NCBI RefSeq assembly: GCF_011008935.1
Contig: NZ_JAAIVJ010000009.1
Coordinates: forward strand, 62,001 to 126,000
DNA from: Tabrizicola oligotrophica
GTDB taxonomy: Bacteria; Pseudomonadota; Alphaproteobacteria; Rhodobacterales; Rhodobacteraceae
Length of the DNA stretch: 64,000 nt
Reading direction: 5' to 3'
Part shown: piece after piece, positions 1 through 9,004 of the stretch
Layout of the letters: each line of letters begins with the position of its first letter
Position numbering within the stretch: position 1 is the stretch's first letter
Notes under the pieces: model-generated
Databases searched by the model: none
The model's input: the letters and a program-made list of their open reading frames with translations, nothing else
What the model was told of the DNA's origin: nothing
Translations under genes and position numbers: made by a program

Positions 1-818
1 TCGTGATAGCCGTCTGATCCCGGTCCCAGCGTGGTGCCGAAGATGCCGCAGGCCGCCTTGTGGGCCTTGCGGGTCTGGCTGTTGTAGTCGCGCGCCACCG
101 ACCATTGCGTGCCGTCGGAAAACACGAATCCCGCCACGTCCAGCGCGCGGCCGCGGCCGTGTTCGCTGATCTTCGCCCCTTTCTTGTTGTTGCGGGGGCG
201 GCAGATGTAGCTGGCCGCAATACGGATCTCGACCACCTCGCGCTTGCCCATGGCCGGGCGCATGCCCTGTTCGATCCAGGTCTTGAAGGCCGTCGCCGTT
301 TCGCAGCTGATGGTCGCGGGCTGGTTCAGCCGGATGCCGGAAATCGCGGTGACGCGCACCGGCGCCTCGATGCCGCAGCCCTTGACCTTGCCCTTGATCG
401 CGGCCAGCACCTCGCCCTTGATTTCCGGGTCGCCGCAGACCGATCCTTTCTGCGTCGCCTTGTCTTTCGTCTTGTCCTTCGCCTTGTCCTTCGTCTTGCC
501 CGTGCCCTGGCCGGCTTCGGCCAAGGGGGCGGCAAAACTGGCGTTCAGCCCATCGGGGCGGCGTCTGGGGCGCAGGGGCGCGGGTTCAGCTGCAACCGGC
601 ACAGTCAGGACGACTTCGGCCGCAGGCGGCGACAGATCAGGGCGGCGCTTCGGGCGGACCGGCGACTGGCCTTGCGGCTCGGGGACCGGGGGGTCGGGCG
701 TGATGTCGGGTGCGGCAAGCTGAAGCCGCGGCATCGGGCGGGGTGATGTTGCCGGGGCCTCGGCCCCTGCGCCCTGCCCTGCAAGGCTGAGCGCAAGGCA
801 CAGCGCCAGCCCGCGCAC
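1..818 (-). CDS. Extensin-like family protein (3' end outside window)
   Basis: Secreted protein with an extensin-like C-terminal domain (a peptidase-like fold of the cell envelope; exact role unsettled). The start I choose is GTG at 818, five bases after the stop of the upstream prephenate dehydrogenase gene; it gives a signal peptide (RGLALCLALSLAGQGAGA). A Pro/Arg-rich linker follows, then a lysine-rich TKDKAKDKTKDKA stretch near 430-500, then the conserved domain with HGRGRALDVAGF and CGIFGTTLGPGSDGYH. The domain runs off the left edge, so the last residues are missing. The 5 bp gap suggests translational coupling to the tyrosine-pathway gene, which says little about function. Confidence 0.85.
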   Translation of the reverse strand, partial: MRGLALCLALSLAGQGAGAEAPATSPRPMPRLQLAAPDITPDPPVPEPQGQSPVRPKRRPDLSPPAAEVVLTVPVAAEPAPLRPRRRPDGLNASFAAPLAEAGQGTGKTKDKAKDKTKDKATQKGSVCGDPEIKGEVLAAIKGKVKGCGIEAPVRVTAISGIRLNQPATISCETATAFKTWIEQGMRPAMGKREVVEIRIAASYICRPRNNKKGAKISEHGRGRALDVAGFVFSDGTQWSVARDYNSQTRKAHKAACGIFGTTLGPGSDGYH

Positions 819-822
819 CGGG

Positions 823-1773
823 TTATTCCCCCGGCTTGGCCGCCGGAGCCGCGCGGCCAAAGTCCGGCGCGGCGGTGTCCTGACCCGCTTCAATGATGCC
901 ACGGCGGATGGCGCGGGTGCGGGTGAAATAGGCGTGCAGCTGCTCACCGTCGCCCATGCGAATCGCGCGCTGCAGCATGAAAAGCTCCTCGGTGAAGCGG
1001 CCGAGAATATCCAGCACCGCCTCCTTGTTGGTCAGGAACACATCGCGCCACATCGTCGGGTCCGAGGCCGCAATCCGGGTCAGGTCGCGGAAGCCCCCGG
1101 CGGAATACTTGATGATCTCCGAGTTCGACACCCGGCGCATGTGTTCGGCCACGCCCACCATCGTATAGGCAATCAGGTGCGGCGTGTGCGAGGTGACCGC
1201 CAGCACGAGGTCATGGTGCGGCACGTCCATTTCATCGACATTGGCCCCCATCGCTTCGCACAGGCGGCGCAGGCGGGCCACCGCCTTGGGGTCGCTGTCG
1301 GGCATCGGGGTCAGCAGCCACCAGCGGTTCTGGAACAGCGTGGCAAAGCCCGAGCGCGGCCCGGAATGCTCGGTGCCGGCAATCGGATGGCCGGGGATGA
1401 AATGCACCCCCGCCGGAATATGCGGGGCGACGGCATCGACCACGGCCTGCTTGACCGAGCCGACATCGGTGACACAGGCGCCCTGCGACAGGTGCGGGCC
1501 GATCTCGGCGGCGATCTCGGCCATGGCGCCGACCGGCACAGCCAGCACCACCAGATCGGCGCCCTGCACTGCCTCGGCGGCCGAGCCGAACACCCGGTCG
1601 CAGATGCCGATTTCCACGGCGACCCGGCGGGTGTCCTCGGTCTTGGCATAGCCGACGATCTCGCCCGCAAGGCCGGATTGCTTCATGGCATGGGCCATGG
1701 AAGACGCAATCAGGCCCAGCCCGATCAGCGCCACGCGGTCATAGATTGGTGGGGCATAGATCGGCTTCGTCAT
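823..1773 (-). CDS. tyrC: Prephenate/arogenate dehydrogenase family protein
   Basis: Makes the tyrosine precursor from prephenate or arogenate using NAD(P)+. The 316-residue product opens with a Rossmann loop (GLGLIASS, about residues 18-25), followed by [10 protein letters not shown] and SHTPHLIAY motifs typical of TyrA-type dehydrogenases. No chorismate mutase or ACT domain is visible, so it is the monofunctional form. I chose ATG at 1773 because it overlaps the hisC stop as ATGA; a longer reading frame exists upstream but would lie inside hisC. Pairing with hisC is common in alphaproteobacteria. Substrate preference (prephenate or arogenate) cannot be read from sequence alone. Confidence 0.9.
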   Translation of the reverse strand: MTKPIYAPPIYDRVALIGLGLIASSMAHAMKQSGLAGEIVGYAKTEDTRRVAVEIGICDRVFGSAAEAVQGADLVVLAVPVGAMAEIAAEIGPHLSQGACVTDVGSVKQAVVDAVAPHIPAGVHFIPGHPIAGTEHSGPRSGFATLFQNRWWLLTPMPDSDPKAVARLRRLCEAMGANVDEMDVPHHDLVLAVTSHTPHLIAYTMVGVAEHMRRVSNSEIIKYSAGGFRDLTRIAASDPTMWRDVFLTNKEAVLDILGRFTEELFMLQRAIRMGDGEQLHAYFTRTRAIRRGIIEAGQDTAAPDFGRAAPAAKPGE

Positions 1774-2855
1774 CGTACCCCCTTGAACTGGCCGATGGCA
1801 TGGGCCACCCGCCGGCACGAGGCTTCGTCGCCGATGGTGATGCGCAGGCAGTTGGGCAGGTTGTAGCTGGCCACGCGGCGCACGATAAGGCCCTGGCTTT
1901 GCAGGAACTTGTCGCAGGCTTCGGCCTCATCGACCGAGGCGAAGCGGGCAAGGATGAAATTCGCCATCGAGGTGTCCGAAGGCACGCCCAGCTCGGCCAG
2001 CGCCTCGGCCAGCCAGTGCCGCATCCGGGCATTGTCGGCCCGGCATTTCGCCACATAATCCTGATCGCGGACGGCGGCTTCGGCCACGTCCAGCTGGGTG
2101 TTCGACAGGTTGAACGGACCGCGGATGCGGTTCAAGACGTCGATGATATGCTTCGGGCCATAGCCCCAGCCGATCCGCAAACCGCCCAGACCGTAGATCT
2201 TGGAGAAGGTGCGGGTCATCACCACATTGTCGCGCGCCTCGATCAGCGCGGCACCGGCGTCAAAGCCCTCGACATATTCGGCGTAAGCCCCGTCCAGCAC
2301 CAGAATGGCCTGCGGCGGCAGGCCGGCGGCCAGACGCTCCACCTCGGCGGCCGAAATCATCGTGCCGGTCGGGTTGTTGGGGTTGGCGATGAACACCAGC
2401 TTCGTGCGGCGATTGCAGGCGCGCAGGATGGCGTCGACATCGGTGGTGCGGTCGCGTTCCGCCACCTCGACCGGGGTCGCCCCGGCGGCCATGGCCGAGA
2501 TGCGATACATCAGGAAGCCGTGTTCGGTATAGACCACCTCATCCTTCGGCCCGGCATAGGCCTGACAGAGGAAATGGATGATCTCGTCCGAGCCGACACC
2601 GCAGATGATGCGGGCCGCATCAAGACCGTGCGTATCGGCAATCGCCTCGCGCAGGGAGGCGTGATCGGTCGAGGGGTAGCGGTGCAGCTGATGCACCGAC
2701 CGCTGGAACGCGTCCTTGGCCCGGTCCGACGGGCCGAAGGGGTTCTCGTTCGACGACAGCTTGACCACGTTCGACACCCCCGCGACCGAGGCCTTGCCGC
2801 CTTCGTAAAGCGCAATGTCCAGGATGCCGGGCTGCGGGCGGATATGATCGTTCAT
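1770..2855 (-). CDS. hisC: Histidinol-phosphate aminotransferase
   Basis: PLP-dependent class I/II aminotransferase, 361 residues, converting imidazole-acetol phosphate to histidinol phosphate; relatives also transaminate prephenate or phenylpyruvate. Visible are the N-terminal [11 protein letters not shown], the NPNNPTG motif and the PLP-lysine motif [17 protein letters not shown]. The stop overlaps the next gene's ATG (ATGA), so the two are translationally coupled. Coupling to prephenate dehydrogenase suggests a possible extra role as aromatic aminotransferase, which is inference. Confidence 0.93.
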   Translation of the reverse strand: MNDHIRPQPGILDIALYEGGKASVAGVSNVVKLSSNENPFGPSDRAKDAFQRSVHQLHRYPSTDHASLREAIADTHGLDAARIICGVGSDEIIHFLCQAYAGPKDEVVYTEHGFLMYRISAMAAGATPVEVAERDRTTDVDAILRACNRRTKLVFIANPNNPTGTMISAAEVERLAAGLPPQAILVLDGAYAEYVEGFDAGAALIEARDNVVMTRTFSKIYGLGGLRIGWGYGPKHIIDVLNRIRGPFNLSNTQLDVAEAAVRDQDYVAKCRADNARMRHWLAEALAELGVPSDTSMANFILARFASVDEAEACDKFLQSQGLIVRRVASYNLPNCLRITIGDEASCRRVAHAIGQFKGVR

Positions 2856-2881
2856 CGGATTCCCTCGTCTCTGGCTGGGTT

Positions 2882-3820
2882 CTAGCGGGAGCGCCCGCCA
2901 GTTTCCATCGCCAATTCGCCATCCGCGCCGGGGGGTGGCAAGGATGCCAGATAGACGGCCACCGCCCCGCGCAGCCAGTCAAGGAAATGCCCGACGTGCG
3001 GCCTGGGGCGCGGGCGGGGATGTTCCTGCAACATCCAGGGGTTGCGGGCCGGCAACAGCGGCGTTTCGGGGAACATCGGGTGAATGTCGCCACGCTCCAG
3101 TGCGCCGCGCGCCAAGGCAAGCGGCACAAGGGCAAATCCGATATGCGCCGTCGCAAGGTTCAGCGCATCGGACCAGCAGCCAAAGCGAAAGCCGCGCTGC
3201 GCCCCGTCCCGGCGCAGCGGATGACGCGCCAGCCACTCGGGCCAGCCCAGTTCCGCCCGGGCTGCCGCGACGGGTTCGACATGCAAGAGCGGCATGCCCT
3301 CCAGCGGCAGCGGCGAGGGACCGCGCCCCATCCGCGGCAGGTTTTCAGACGAGCCGAGCGGCAGCATCCAGTCCGGCATCAGCAAGGCCCCGGCGCCCCC
3401 GGCCCGCAGCGTCAGATCCGGCGGGGCCGGGTCGGCAGGGGACAGGAAGGCCAGCCGGATCGCCGGAAACTGCATCTCGAACGCGGCGAGGCGGGGTCTG
3501 AGCCAGAGCGCCAGGAAATCGGCGTCGCAAGCGATGCGCACCTGCGTATCGCGGTCCAGATTGAGCCGCATCGCCACCTGATCCAGCTCGGCAAAGGCCC
3601 GGCGCAGCGCTTGGGCCACCCCGGCCGATGCCGCGGTCGGCACTACGCCGGCATTGCCGCGGTCAAGAAGCCTTGTGCCGGTGAACTCCTCCAGCGCGCG
3701 GATGCGCTGGCCCACGGCAGCGGCGGTGATGCCCAGCTCATCGGCCGCACCCCGCATCGAGCGGTGCCGCAGCGCCGCGTCAAGGGCTTGCAGGGCGTTC
3801 AGGTAGACAACGCGGCTCAT
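2882..3820 (-). CDS. LysR-family transcriptional regulator
   Basis: 312-residue LysR-type regulator: N-terminal winged helix-turn-helix ([16 protein letters not shown] then [21 protein letters not shown], residues about 7-46) and a C-terminal effector-binding domain. It resembles the GcvA-like branch. It is divergent from the small DUF4242 gene, with 121 bp between. An inverted repeat TAAAGA-TTT-TCTTTA lies only 11 bp before its start codon and is a likely autoregulatory site. The target is probably itself plus the divergent gene; the effector is unknown. Confidence 0.9.
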   Translation of the reverse strand: MSRVVYLNALQALDAALRHRSMRGAADELGITAAAVGQRIRALEEFTGTRLLDRGNAGVVPTAASAGVAQALRRAFAELDQVAMRLNLDRDTQVRIACDADFLALWLRPRLAAFEMQFPAIRLAFLSPADPAPPDLTLRAGGAGALLMPDWMLPLGSSENLPRMGRGPSPLPLEGMPLLHVEPVAAARAELGWPEWLARHPLRRDGAQRGFRFGCWSDALNLATAHIGFALVPLALARGALERGDIHPMFPETPLLPARNPWMLQEHPRPRPRPHVGHFLDWLRGAVAVYLASLPPPGADGELAMETGGRSR

Positions 3821-3830
3821 GGCTGCAGTC

Positions 3831-3857
3831 TAAAGATTTTCTTTATGTCGGTAAAGA
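3831..3857. promoter_or_regulatory. Candidate LysR operator (inverted repeat plus third half-site)
   Basis: TAAAGA (3831-3836) and TCTTTA (3840-3845) form a perfect inverted repeat, and TAAAGA recurs at 3852-3857. The patch is AT-rich in a GC-rich region. It lies between a LysR gene and its divergent neighbour, where LysR regulators usually bind. Binding is inferred. Confidence 0.5.
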
Positions 3858-3941
3858 ACAACTGGATTGCGCCATGGCCGCAACGGGTTCAGGCTTTTGC
3901 TGCTGGCCGGCACGTTCCACCCTTCGGATAGGAGACTTGCA

Positions 3942-4223
3942 ATGCCCATGAAGCGATACATCATCGAACGCGAGGTTCCCGGCATGGGAGCCATGTCGCT
4001 GACCGAACTCTGCGGCGCGGCGCGGGCCTCGAACCAGGCGCTGGCCCAGCTTGCGCCGCGCGTGCAGTGGAATCACAGCTATGTCGCGGCGGACAAGACC
4101 TTTTGCATCTATCTCGCCGAGGACGAGGACGCGGTGCGTGACCACGCCCGGCTGAGCGGGTTCCCGGCAACGAAGATCACCGAAATCCCGATCATCATCG
4201 ACCCGACGACGGCCAACAACTGA
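3942..4223 (+). CDS. DUF4242 domain-containing small protein
   Basis: 93-residue single-domain protein of the DUF4242 family (one structurally known member, SCO4226, binds nickel). It begins MPMKRYIIEREVPGMGAMS, with an internal WNHSYVAADKTFCIYLAED typical of the family. The start at 3942 is preceded by GGAG at 3931; a longer in-frame start at 3867 lacks such a site. It is divergent from the LysR gene and convergent with homospermidine synthase. Function is unknown; the LysR regulator is the best lead. Confidence 0.8.
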   Translation: MPMKRYIIEREVPGMGAMSLTELCGAARASNQALAQLAPRVQWNHSYVAADKTFCIYLAEDEDAVRDHARLSGFPATKITEIPIIIDPTTANN

Positions 4224-4240
4224 CCGTCCCAACCTGCAAA

Positions 4241-4270
4241 ACGGTTCGGGCCGGGGGTGGCCCGAACCGT
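4241..4270. terminator. Perfect 12-bp stem-loop between convergent genes
   Basis: ACGGTTCGGGCC (4241-4252) pairs perfectly with 4259-4270 around a 6-nt loop. On the minus strand it is followed by TTTTGC, so it fits an intrinsic terminator for homospermidine synthase. It overlaps the last base of that gene's stop codon. It may also slow transcription of the DUF4242 gene from the other side. Confidence 0.7.
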
Positions 4271-5685
4271 CAGACCGCCAGGAAGTTGGTGAACTGCCAG
4301 GGGTCCTCGTCGTCGCGGTCTTCGGCAAAGCTGTTGATGCGGTGCTGCACGGGGGTCCAGTCGGTGTAATGGCACTCGATCCGGCCCAGATAGGGGCGCT
4401 GCACCTGCAGGCAGCGCTCGTGGTCCATCTCGTCGGCCTCGACCCAGCCCGCATGCGGGTTTTCCGCCACCCAGACCATGGCCGCCAGCACGGCAGAGGT
4501 CACCTGCATGCCGGTGGCGTTCTGATAGGGCGCCAGATTGCGCGCCTCGTCGATGGTCAGGCGCGAGCCGTACCACATGGCGCCCTTGGCGTGACCATAC
4601 AGGAACACGCCCAGATCATCGCCGCCCGAGACGATCTCGTCCGCCGTCAGAATGTGTTTGCTTTCCGGCAGTTGGCCTGCGCCGTTGATCTCGTGCAGGC
4701 TGAGGACCGCATCGTTGCAGGGATGATAGGCATAATGGCAGGTCGGCCGGTAGATTGCCCGCTCGCCGTCCCGGACCGTGTAGTAATCCGGGATCGACAG
4801 CGATTCATTGTGGGTCACGACATAGCCGAACTGCGGGCCGACGCCGGGGCACCATGACCGCACCCGGGTATCGGCGCCGGGCCGGTCGATCCAGATCGCA
4901 TAGCCTGCGCCATGGGTGAAGGCATGGCCGTGCGGCGGCAGCTTCTTTTCATGCGTGCCCCAGCCCAACTCGGCCGGCTGATAGCCCTCGGACAACAGGC
5001 CGTCCACCGACCAGGTGTTGACGAAAACGCCCTGCGGCTTGGCCTTGGCCGAAACCTGCGTGTCGCGCTCGGCCACATGCACGCCCTTGACGCCAAGCGT
5101 CATGGCCAGTTGTGCCCAGTCCTCGCGCGAGGCCGGTGCGGCCGCAACGTCGGTATCCTCGGCCAGCTTCAAGAGCGCCTCTTTCAAGAGCCAGCTCACC
5201 ATGCCGGGGTTCGCGCCGCAGCACGACACCGCCGTCGGTCCGCCGACATGGGCGCGGCCCAGATCCCGCACCTTCTCGCGCAGCGGGTAGTTGGTGCGCT
5301 CGGCATTGGGCAGGGTCGAGCCGAAGTAGAACCCCGGCCAGGGTTCGACCACGGTGTCGATGTACTGCACGCCAAGGGTCGCGCAGAGTTCCATCAGCAG
5401 GATGGAATCCACGTCGACCGACAGGTTCACCACCATGCCCTTGCCCGCCGGGAACAGCCCGCGCAGCGTCGCCTCGTAATTCTCGGGCGTCAGGGCCAGC
5501 GGCAGATGGCGGATGCCATGGTCGCGCAGGATATGGGCGAATTCGGACGAAGGCTCGATGACGGTGAAGGCCTCGCGGTCAAAACCGATGTGGCGCTCGA
5601 TCAGCGGCAAGGTGCCGCGCCCGATGGAGCCGAAGCCGATCATCACCAGAGGGCCGTCGATGCGGGCGTGAACGGTGTAGGTCAA
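4270..5685 (-). CDS. hss: Homospermidine synthase
   Basis: 471-residue NAD+-dependent enzyme joining putrescine units (or putrescine with spermidine) into sym-homospermidine, a common alphaproteobacterial polyamine. It has an N-terminal Rossmann motif (MIGFGSIGRGT, about 15-25). VNLSVDVDS, VEPWPGFY and SCCGANPGMVSWLLKEAL match the bacterial homospermidine synthase family, and the length is usual. It lies 10 bp after the UPF0114 membrane protein gene and ends in a strong hairpin. No other polyamine gene is adjacent. Confidence 0.93.
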   Translation of the reverse strand: MTYTVHARIDGPLVMIGFGSIGRGTLPLIERHIGFDREAFTVIEPSSEFAHILRDHGIRHLPLALTPENYEATLRGLFPAGKGMVVNLSVDVDSILLMELCATLGVQYIDTVVEPWPGFYFGSTLPNAERTNYPLREKVRDLGRAHVGGPTAVSCCGANPGMVSWLLKEALLKLAEDTDVAAAPASREDWAQLAMTLGVKGVHVAERDTQVSAKAKPQGVFVNTWSVDGLLSEGYQPAELGWGTHEKKLPPHGHAFTHGAGYAIWIDRPGADTRVRSWCPGVGPQFGYVVTHNESLSIPDYYTVRDGERAIYRPTCHYAYHPCNDAVLSLHEINGAGQLPESKHILTADEIVSGGDDLGVFLYGHAKGAMWYGSRLTIDEARNLAPYQNATGMQVTSAVLAAMVWVAENPHAGWVEADEMDHERCLQVQRPYLGRIECHYTDWTPVQHRINSFAEDRDDEDPWQFTNFLAV

Positions 5686-5695
5686 GATCGAACTC

Positions 5696-6232
5696 CTAAT
5701 GTTTGTCGGTCCTGGCGGTGAGCCAGTCCATCAGCGCCAAGAGGACGCCGGAAATGACGAAGGTCAGATGGATGACGACCATCCAGCGCAGCGTGTCGGT
5801 GCCGGGGGCATTGGCCGCCTCGCCCTTGCCCAGCGCCATGAACACCTTGAGCAGGTGAATCCCGGAAATCGCCACGATCGAGGCGATGAGCTTCATCTTC
5901 AGCCCCGAGAAATCCACCGTGCCCATCCAGTCGGGCCGGTCGGCGGTCTCGCCGATTTCCAGCTTGGAGACGAAGTTCTCATAGCCCGAGAACAGCACGA
6001 TCAAGAGCAGATTGGCCGCCAGCGACAGGTCGATCAGCGTCAGCACGGCAAGAATGCCCTGATCGGCGGTCAGGCTGAAGGCCTTCGGCGCGTAATAGGC
6101 CAGCTCTTTCAGGAAGATGACCAGAAGCATTGCAAGGCTGACGACCAGCCCCAGATACATCGGTGCCATCAGCCAGCGGCTGGCGAACAATCCGCGTTCG
6201 AATCTGGCTTCAAGGCTGGGTTTTTCGGCCAT
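5696..6232 (-). CDS. UPF0114/YqhA family membrane protein
   Basis: 178-residue integral membrane protein of the YqhA (TIGR00645/UPF0114) family. Four hydrophobic segments are visible at about 22-43, 62-82, 112-132 and 150-170, with the conserved SRWLMAPMYLGL near the first and GYENFVSKLE in the loop. Function is unknown. It is transcribed toward hss, probably as one unit, and is separated from rpsD by a terminator hairpin. Confidence 0.88.
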   Translation of the reverse strand: MAEKPSLEARFERGLFASRWLMAPMYLGLVVSLAMLLVIFLKELAYYAPKAFSLTADQGILAVLTLIDLSLAANLLLIVLFSGYENFVSKLEIGETADRPDWMGTVDFSGLKMKLIASIVAISGIHLLKVFMALGKGEAANAPGTDTLRWMVVIHLTFVISGVLLALMDWLTARTDKH

Positions 6233-6249
6233 GGTATCCTCTGGAATGT

Positions 6250-6278
6250 AAAAGGGCCGCGACCTTGCGGCGCGGCCC
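6250..6278 (-). terminator. Rho-independent terminator of rpsD
   Basis: Read on the minus strand, GGGCCGCG (6278-6271) pairs with CGCGGCCC (6261-6254) and is followed directly by TTTTAC. It lies 34 bp after the rpsD stop and just before the UPF0114 gene. Confidence 0.8.
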
Positions 6279-6311
6279 CCGAAGCTGAGCTGCGCTTGCG
6301 CGCAGAACGCC

Positions 6312-6932
6312 TTAGTTCTTGGCGTAGTATTCGACGATCAGGTTCGGTTCCATCTGCACCGGATAGGGCACATCCGACAGGCCCGGGGTACGGACGAACT
6401 TGACGACCTTCTTGCCGGCGTCGACTTCCAGATAGTCCGGAATGTCACGCTCGCCCGAGGCCAGCGCCTCGATCACGATCGCCAGTTGCTTCGACTTTTC
6501 ACGGACTTCGACGACGTCGCCTTCCTTCACACGGTAGGAGGCGATGTTCACGCGCTTGCCGTTGACCGAGACGTGGCCGTGGTTGACGAACTGGCGGGCG
6601 GCGAAAATCGTCGGGACCAGCTTGGCGCGGTAGACCACCGCATCCAGACGGCGCTCCAGCAGGCCGATCAGCATCTCGCCGGTGTCGCCGCGCACACGCT
6701 CGGCTTCGCCATAGATCTTGCGGAACTGCTTTTCAGTCAGGTCGCCATAGTAGCCCTTGAGCTTCTGCTTGGCGCGCAGCTGGGTACCGAAGTCCGACAG
6801 CTTGTTCTTGCGGCGCTGGCCGTGCTGGCCGGGGCCATATTCGCGCTTGTTGACCGGCGACTTGGCGCGGCCCCAGATGTTTTCGCCCATGCGGCGATCA
6901 ATTTTGTACTTGGCAGACGTGCGTTTGGTCAC
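6312..6932 (-). CDS. rpsD: 30S ribosomal protein S4
   Basis: 206-residue S4, a primary 16S rRNA-binding protein of the small subunit. It starts [20 protein letters not shown], and the S4 RNA-binding domain contains [20 protein letters not shown] and [16 protein letters not shown] Shine-Dalgarno AAGGAG precedes the ATG. It is a single-gene unit here, with a leader of about 120 nt, a near-consensus promoter and its own terminator. Confidence 0.98.
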   Translation of the reverse strand: MTKRTSAKYKIDRRMGENIWGRAKSPVNKREYGPGQHGQRRKNKLSDFGTQLRAKQKLKGYYGDLTEKQFRKIYGEAERVRGDTGEMLIGLLERRLDAVVYRAKLVPTIFAARQFVNHGHVSVNGKRVNIASYRVKEGDVVEVREKSKQLAIVIEALASGERDIPDYLEVDAGKKVVKFVRTPGLSDVPYPVQMEPNLIVEYYAKN

Positions 6933-7028
6933 GGCTGATCTCCTTCGTTAGACATGAAGGGCGTTGTCCTTTGGTCCGAAAACCCGACAGGCATCCCCTT
7001 GCGGGGGCCACCAACACCAACGAAAAGC

Positions 7029-7046
7029 CCCGGAATTGCTTCCGGG
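7029..7046 (-). terminator. Terminator-like hairpin between Imm11-like gene and rpsD
   Basis: On the minus strand CCCGGAA-GCAA-TTCCGGG is followed by GCTTTTCG. It could end the Imm11-like transcript. It also falls at the very 5' end of the rpsD leader if the promoter at 7060-7087 is used. Confidence 0.6.
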
Positions 7047-7059
7047 AACAGTGGGGCGG

Positions 7060-7087
7060 CTTATACAGGGGGCAAAGGTGGTGTCAA
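7060..7087 (-). promoter_or_regulatory. Probable rpsD promoter
   Basis: Minus-strand TTGACA (7087-7082), a 16-bp spacer and TATAAG (7065-7060) give a near-consensus sigma-70-type promoter, with the expected start near 7053. It is the only good match upstream of rpsD. Confidence 0.6.
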
Positions 7088-7132
7088 CACCCACCGGCCC
7101 ACGGTTTTGCATTTGCTGCGGGCAGCTATGGG

Positions 7133-7765
7133 TCAGGTTTCCGTGCAACCGGCAAAGTCGGCCCCGGGCAGGCCGGGCAAGGCAAGAACCCGTTTGCGAA
7201 AGGCGTCCGAGCAGAACACGGCCCCCGTCGGATTGTCGGCCCAGATGTGGCGGCCCTGTCCGGTTGCGGCCCGGATGATGCAGGTTTCGGGGAAGATTGA
7301 TGACAGCCAGATCGCGGTTTGGCCCAGATGTTCGATGTAGTGGCGCTGCACGTCGGCGCGGTCAAGATCAACGGTATGGGCGTAGTCAAGGATGAGAACC
7401 GCACAGAAAAGGCCCGGTGCGGGTTCTTTTTCGCCCACATACCACAGATTCGTCAAAGGCATGATCTGGTGCAGGCCGGGGGACATTTCTGCAATCAGAT
7501 CAGATATTTGCTGACTGACAATCAAAAGGTTTTCATGAATGCCCGCGATGTGCAGCGGCTTTTTCCGCTTATGCTGCACCACGACCTTGCTGCGCAAAAG
7601 CAATGAAACCTCGGCGTCGTTCAAGGCGCGCGCGCCATTCAGGCTGGGCACGGACGAGAAGATTTCGGCATCTTCGTCTATGGTTCGCTTGCCATCAGGC
7701 GGCCAGATATGAACACCGAAACGATGGGACTCTACATAAGAACTTTTCAGGTGGAAGATCGCCAA
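7133..7765 (-). CDS. Imm11-like (DUF1629-type) hypothetical protein
   Basis: 210-residue protein without signal peptide. The middle (LLIVSQQISDLIAEMSPGL followed by QIMPLTNLWYV) and the end (HIWADNPTGAVFCSDAFRK followed by VLALPGLPGADFAGC) follow the pattern of the Imm11/DUF1629 family, which includes immunity proteins of polymorphic toxin systems. The start is TTG at 7765 with GGAAG six bases upstream; the only nearby ATG is out of frame. Its base composition is visibly less GC-rich than its neighbours, suggesting transfer. It follows the Hint-domain gene by 42 bp in the same direction. The family assignment is from pattern recognition only. Confidence 0.5.
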   Translation of the reverse strand: MAIFHLKSSYVESHRFGVHIWPPDGKRTIDEDAEIFSSVPSLNGARALNDAEVSLLLRSKVVVQHKRKKPLHIAGIHENLLIVSQQISDLIAEMSPGLHQIMPLTNLWYVGEKEPAPGLFCAVLILDYAHTVDLDRADVQRHYIEHLGQTAIWLSSIFPETCIIRAATGQGRHIWADNPTGAVFCSDAFRKRVLALPGLPGADFAGCTET

Positions 7766-7807
7766 TATCTGCTTCCATTGCGGCGTGGCTAACTGGGAAA
7801 GCCCGGA

Positions 7808-8872
7808 TTAATGCGCCATTTCATAACGCAGGATCGCCGCCTCGGAGGCCGACAGGTTGCGCCGCGCATAGTCGCCATAGCTGTGCGGATTGGCCTCCAC
7901 CTCCGGCAAAAGCTGCAACAGGCCGCCCAACTGCCCCGGATCCACTGTATCGAGCGCGGTGTTCGACGGGTGGAAACTTTCCGATTCCAGCCCGTTGGCC
8001 CAGATCACGTTGTGCCGCTCCAGCAGGATATGCACATAGGTCACCTCGCGCAGCATGTGATCGACGATCACCGTCTGGTCGTTGACCAGATCCTCAGCCG
8101 CCACCAGCACCTCGGGCGTGTCGAACAGGGCCTGCGCGGCGGCTCCCCTGAGCAGCATCCGGTGCTGCGGCGAGACCAGCAGATCCTCATCCGGCCGGCC
8201 GATCCCCAGCGCCCCCGCCTTGAACCGCACCGGGCGCAGATGCGGCATGGCATAAAGCCGCGCGCCCGTCATGCGGCGGTGGCCGCACCACAGCACCTCT
8301 TGCGGGCCGTTGTCGCGGGTGGCGATCCGGTCGCCGGGGCGCAGGTCGCGGATCAGGCGCGGCCCGTCCGGCGTGGCCAGCCTGGTGTCGGGCGTAAAGC
8401 AGATCACCCCGCCCGCCGTGCGCGCGCCCGCGCCGGAATGGGTGCGGTCGATCGAGGTACGCACCACCCACAGATCCTGATCCACCGGCGGCAGGTCGCC
8501 CACCAGCATCAGGAGCCGCGCCCCGGTATCGGGCACCGGGATAAGTGTCACGGCATAGCTCTGATGGCCGTCAGTGACGATAAACCCTTGTTCAGGAAGG
8601 ATTTCCACCTCGTCGCGGTCCGCATCCCCCTCGCCACCGACCGCAACGCCAACCAATCGGCGCACCATGCGCGCCGCCCGCTTGCGTATGTCCGCAGCCC
8701 CCTCGGCCCCTTCCAGAAGCAACACCCCCTGCGGCCCGTCCACGCGCACCGCCGCCCCCGTCCAGCGCCAGGTGGTGCCGACCGCGAGAACATCCAAAGG
8801 CGCGGCCCTGAGGCCGTCCACTTCCGTCTGAGACCAGGAGATGACGAACGTGCCCAAAGAGCCCGTCTTCAT
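7808..8872 (-). CDS. Hint (Hedgehog/intein) domain protein
   Basis: 354 residues. The first 150 or so are not recognised. The rest is a Hint_2-type domain: the nucleophile region begins CFTPDTRLATPDGPRLIRDL with GDRIATRDNG, then LLVSPQHRMLL and the closing HNVIWANGLESESFHP. Such domains are frequent in Rhodobacteraceae and can catalyse autoproteolysis. The classic C-terminal HN splice dipeptide is absent, so splicing is unlikely and cleavage or esterification is the more likely chemistry. There is no signal peptide and no recognisable toxin domain. It probably forms a two-gene unit with the Imm11-like gene. Confidence 0.8.
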   Translation of the reverse strand: MKTGSLGTFVISWSQTEVDGLRAAPLDVLAVGTTWRWTGAAVRVDGPQGVLLLEGAEGAADIRKRAARMVRRLVGVAVGGEGDADRDEVEILPEQGFIVTDGHQSYAVTLIPVPDTGARLLMLVGDLPPVDQDLWVVRTSIDRTHSGAGARTAGGVICFTPDTRLATPDGPRLIRDLRPGDRIATRDNGPQEVLWCGHRRMTGARLYAMPHLRPVRFKAGALGIGRPDEDLLVSPQHRMLLRGAAAQALFDTPEVLVAAEDLVNDQTVIVDHMLREVTYVHILLERHNVIWANGLESESFHPSNTALDTVDPGQLGGLLQLLPEVEANPHSYGDYARRNLSASEAAILRYEMAH

Positions 8873-9004
8873 TGCCTGTATGCCTGCTCGTTCTTCTTGT
8901 TTTCATTTTTCGCGGCTTTTTCCGCCGCTTGTGAGCAAAAGTTAACAACTGCCCCGGCCCTTGGCTAGAGCAAACGGGCAACACCTGCCATATTGTACAT
9001 CAGT

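Noticed and set aside
430-500. Short tandem repeats suggestive of a CRISPR or minisatellite
   Set aside because: They encode the Lys/Asp/Thr repeat of the extensin-like protein linker and lack spacers.
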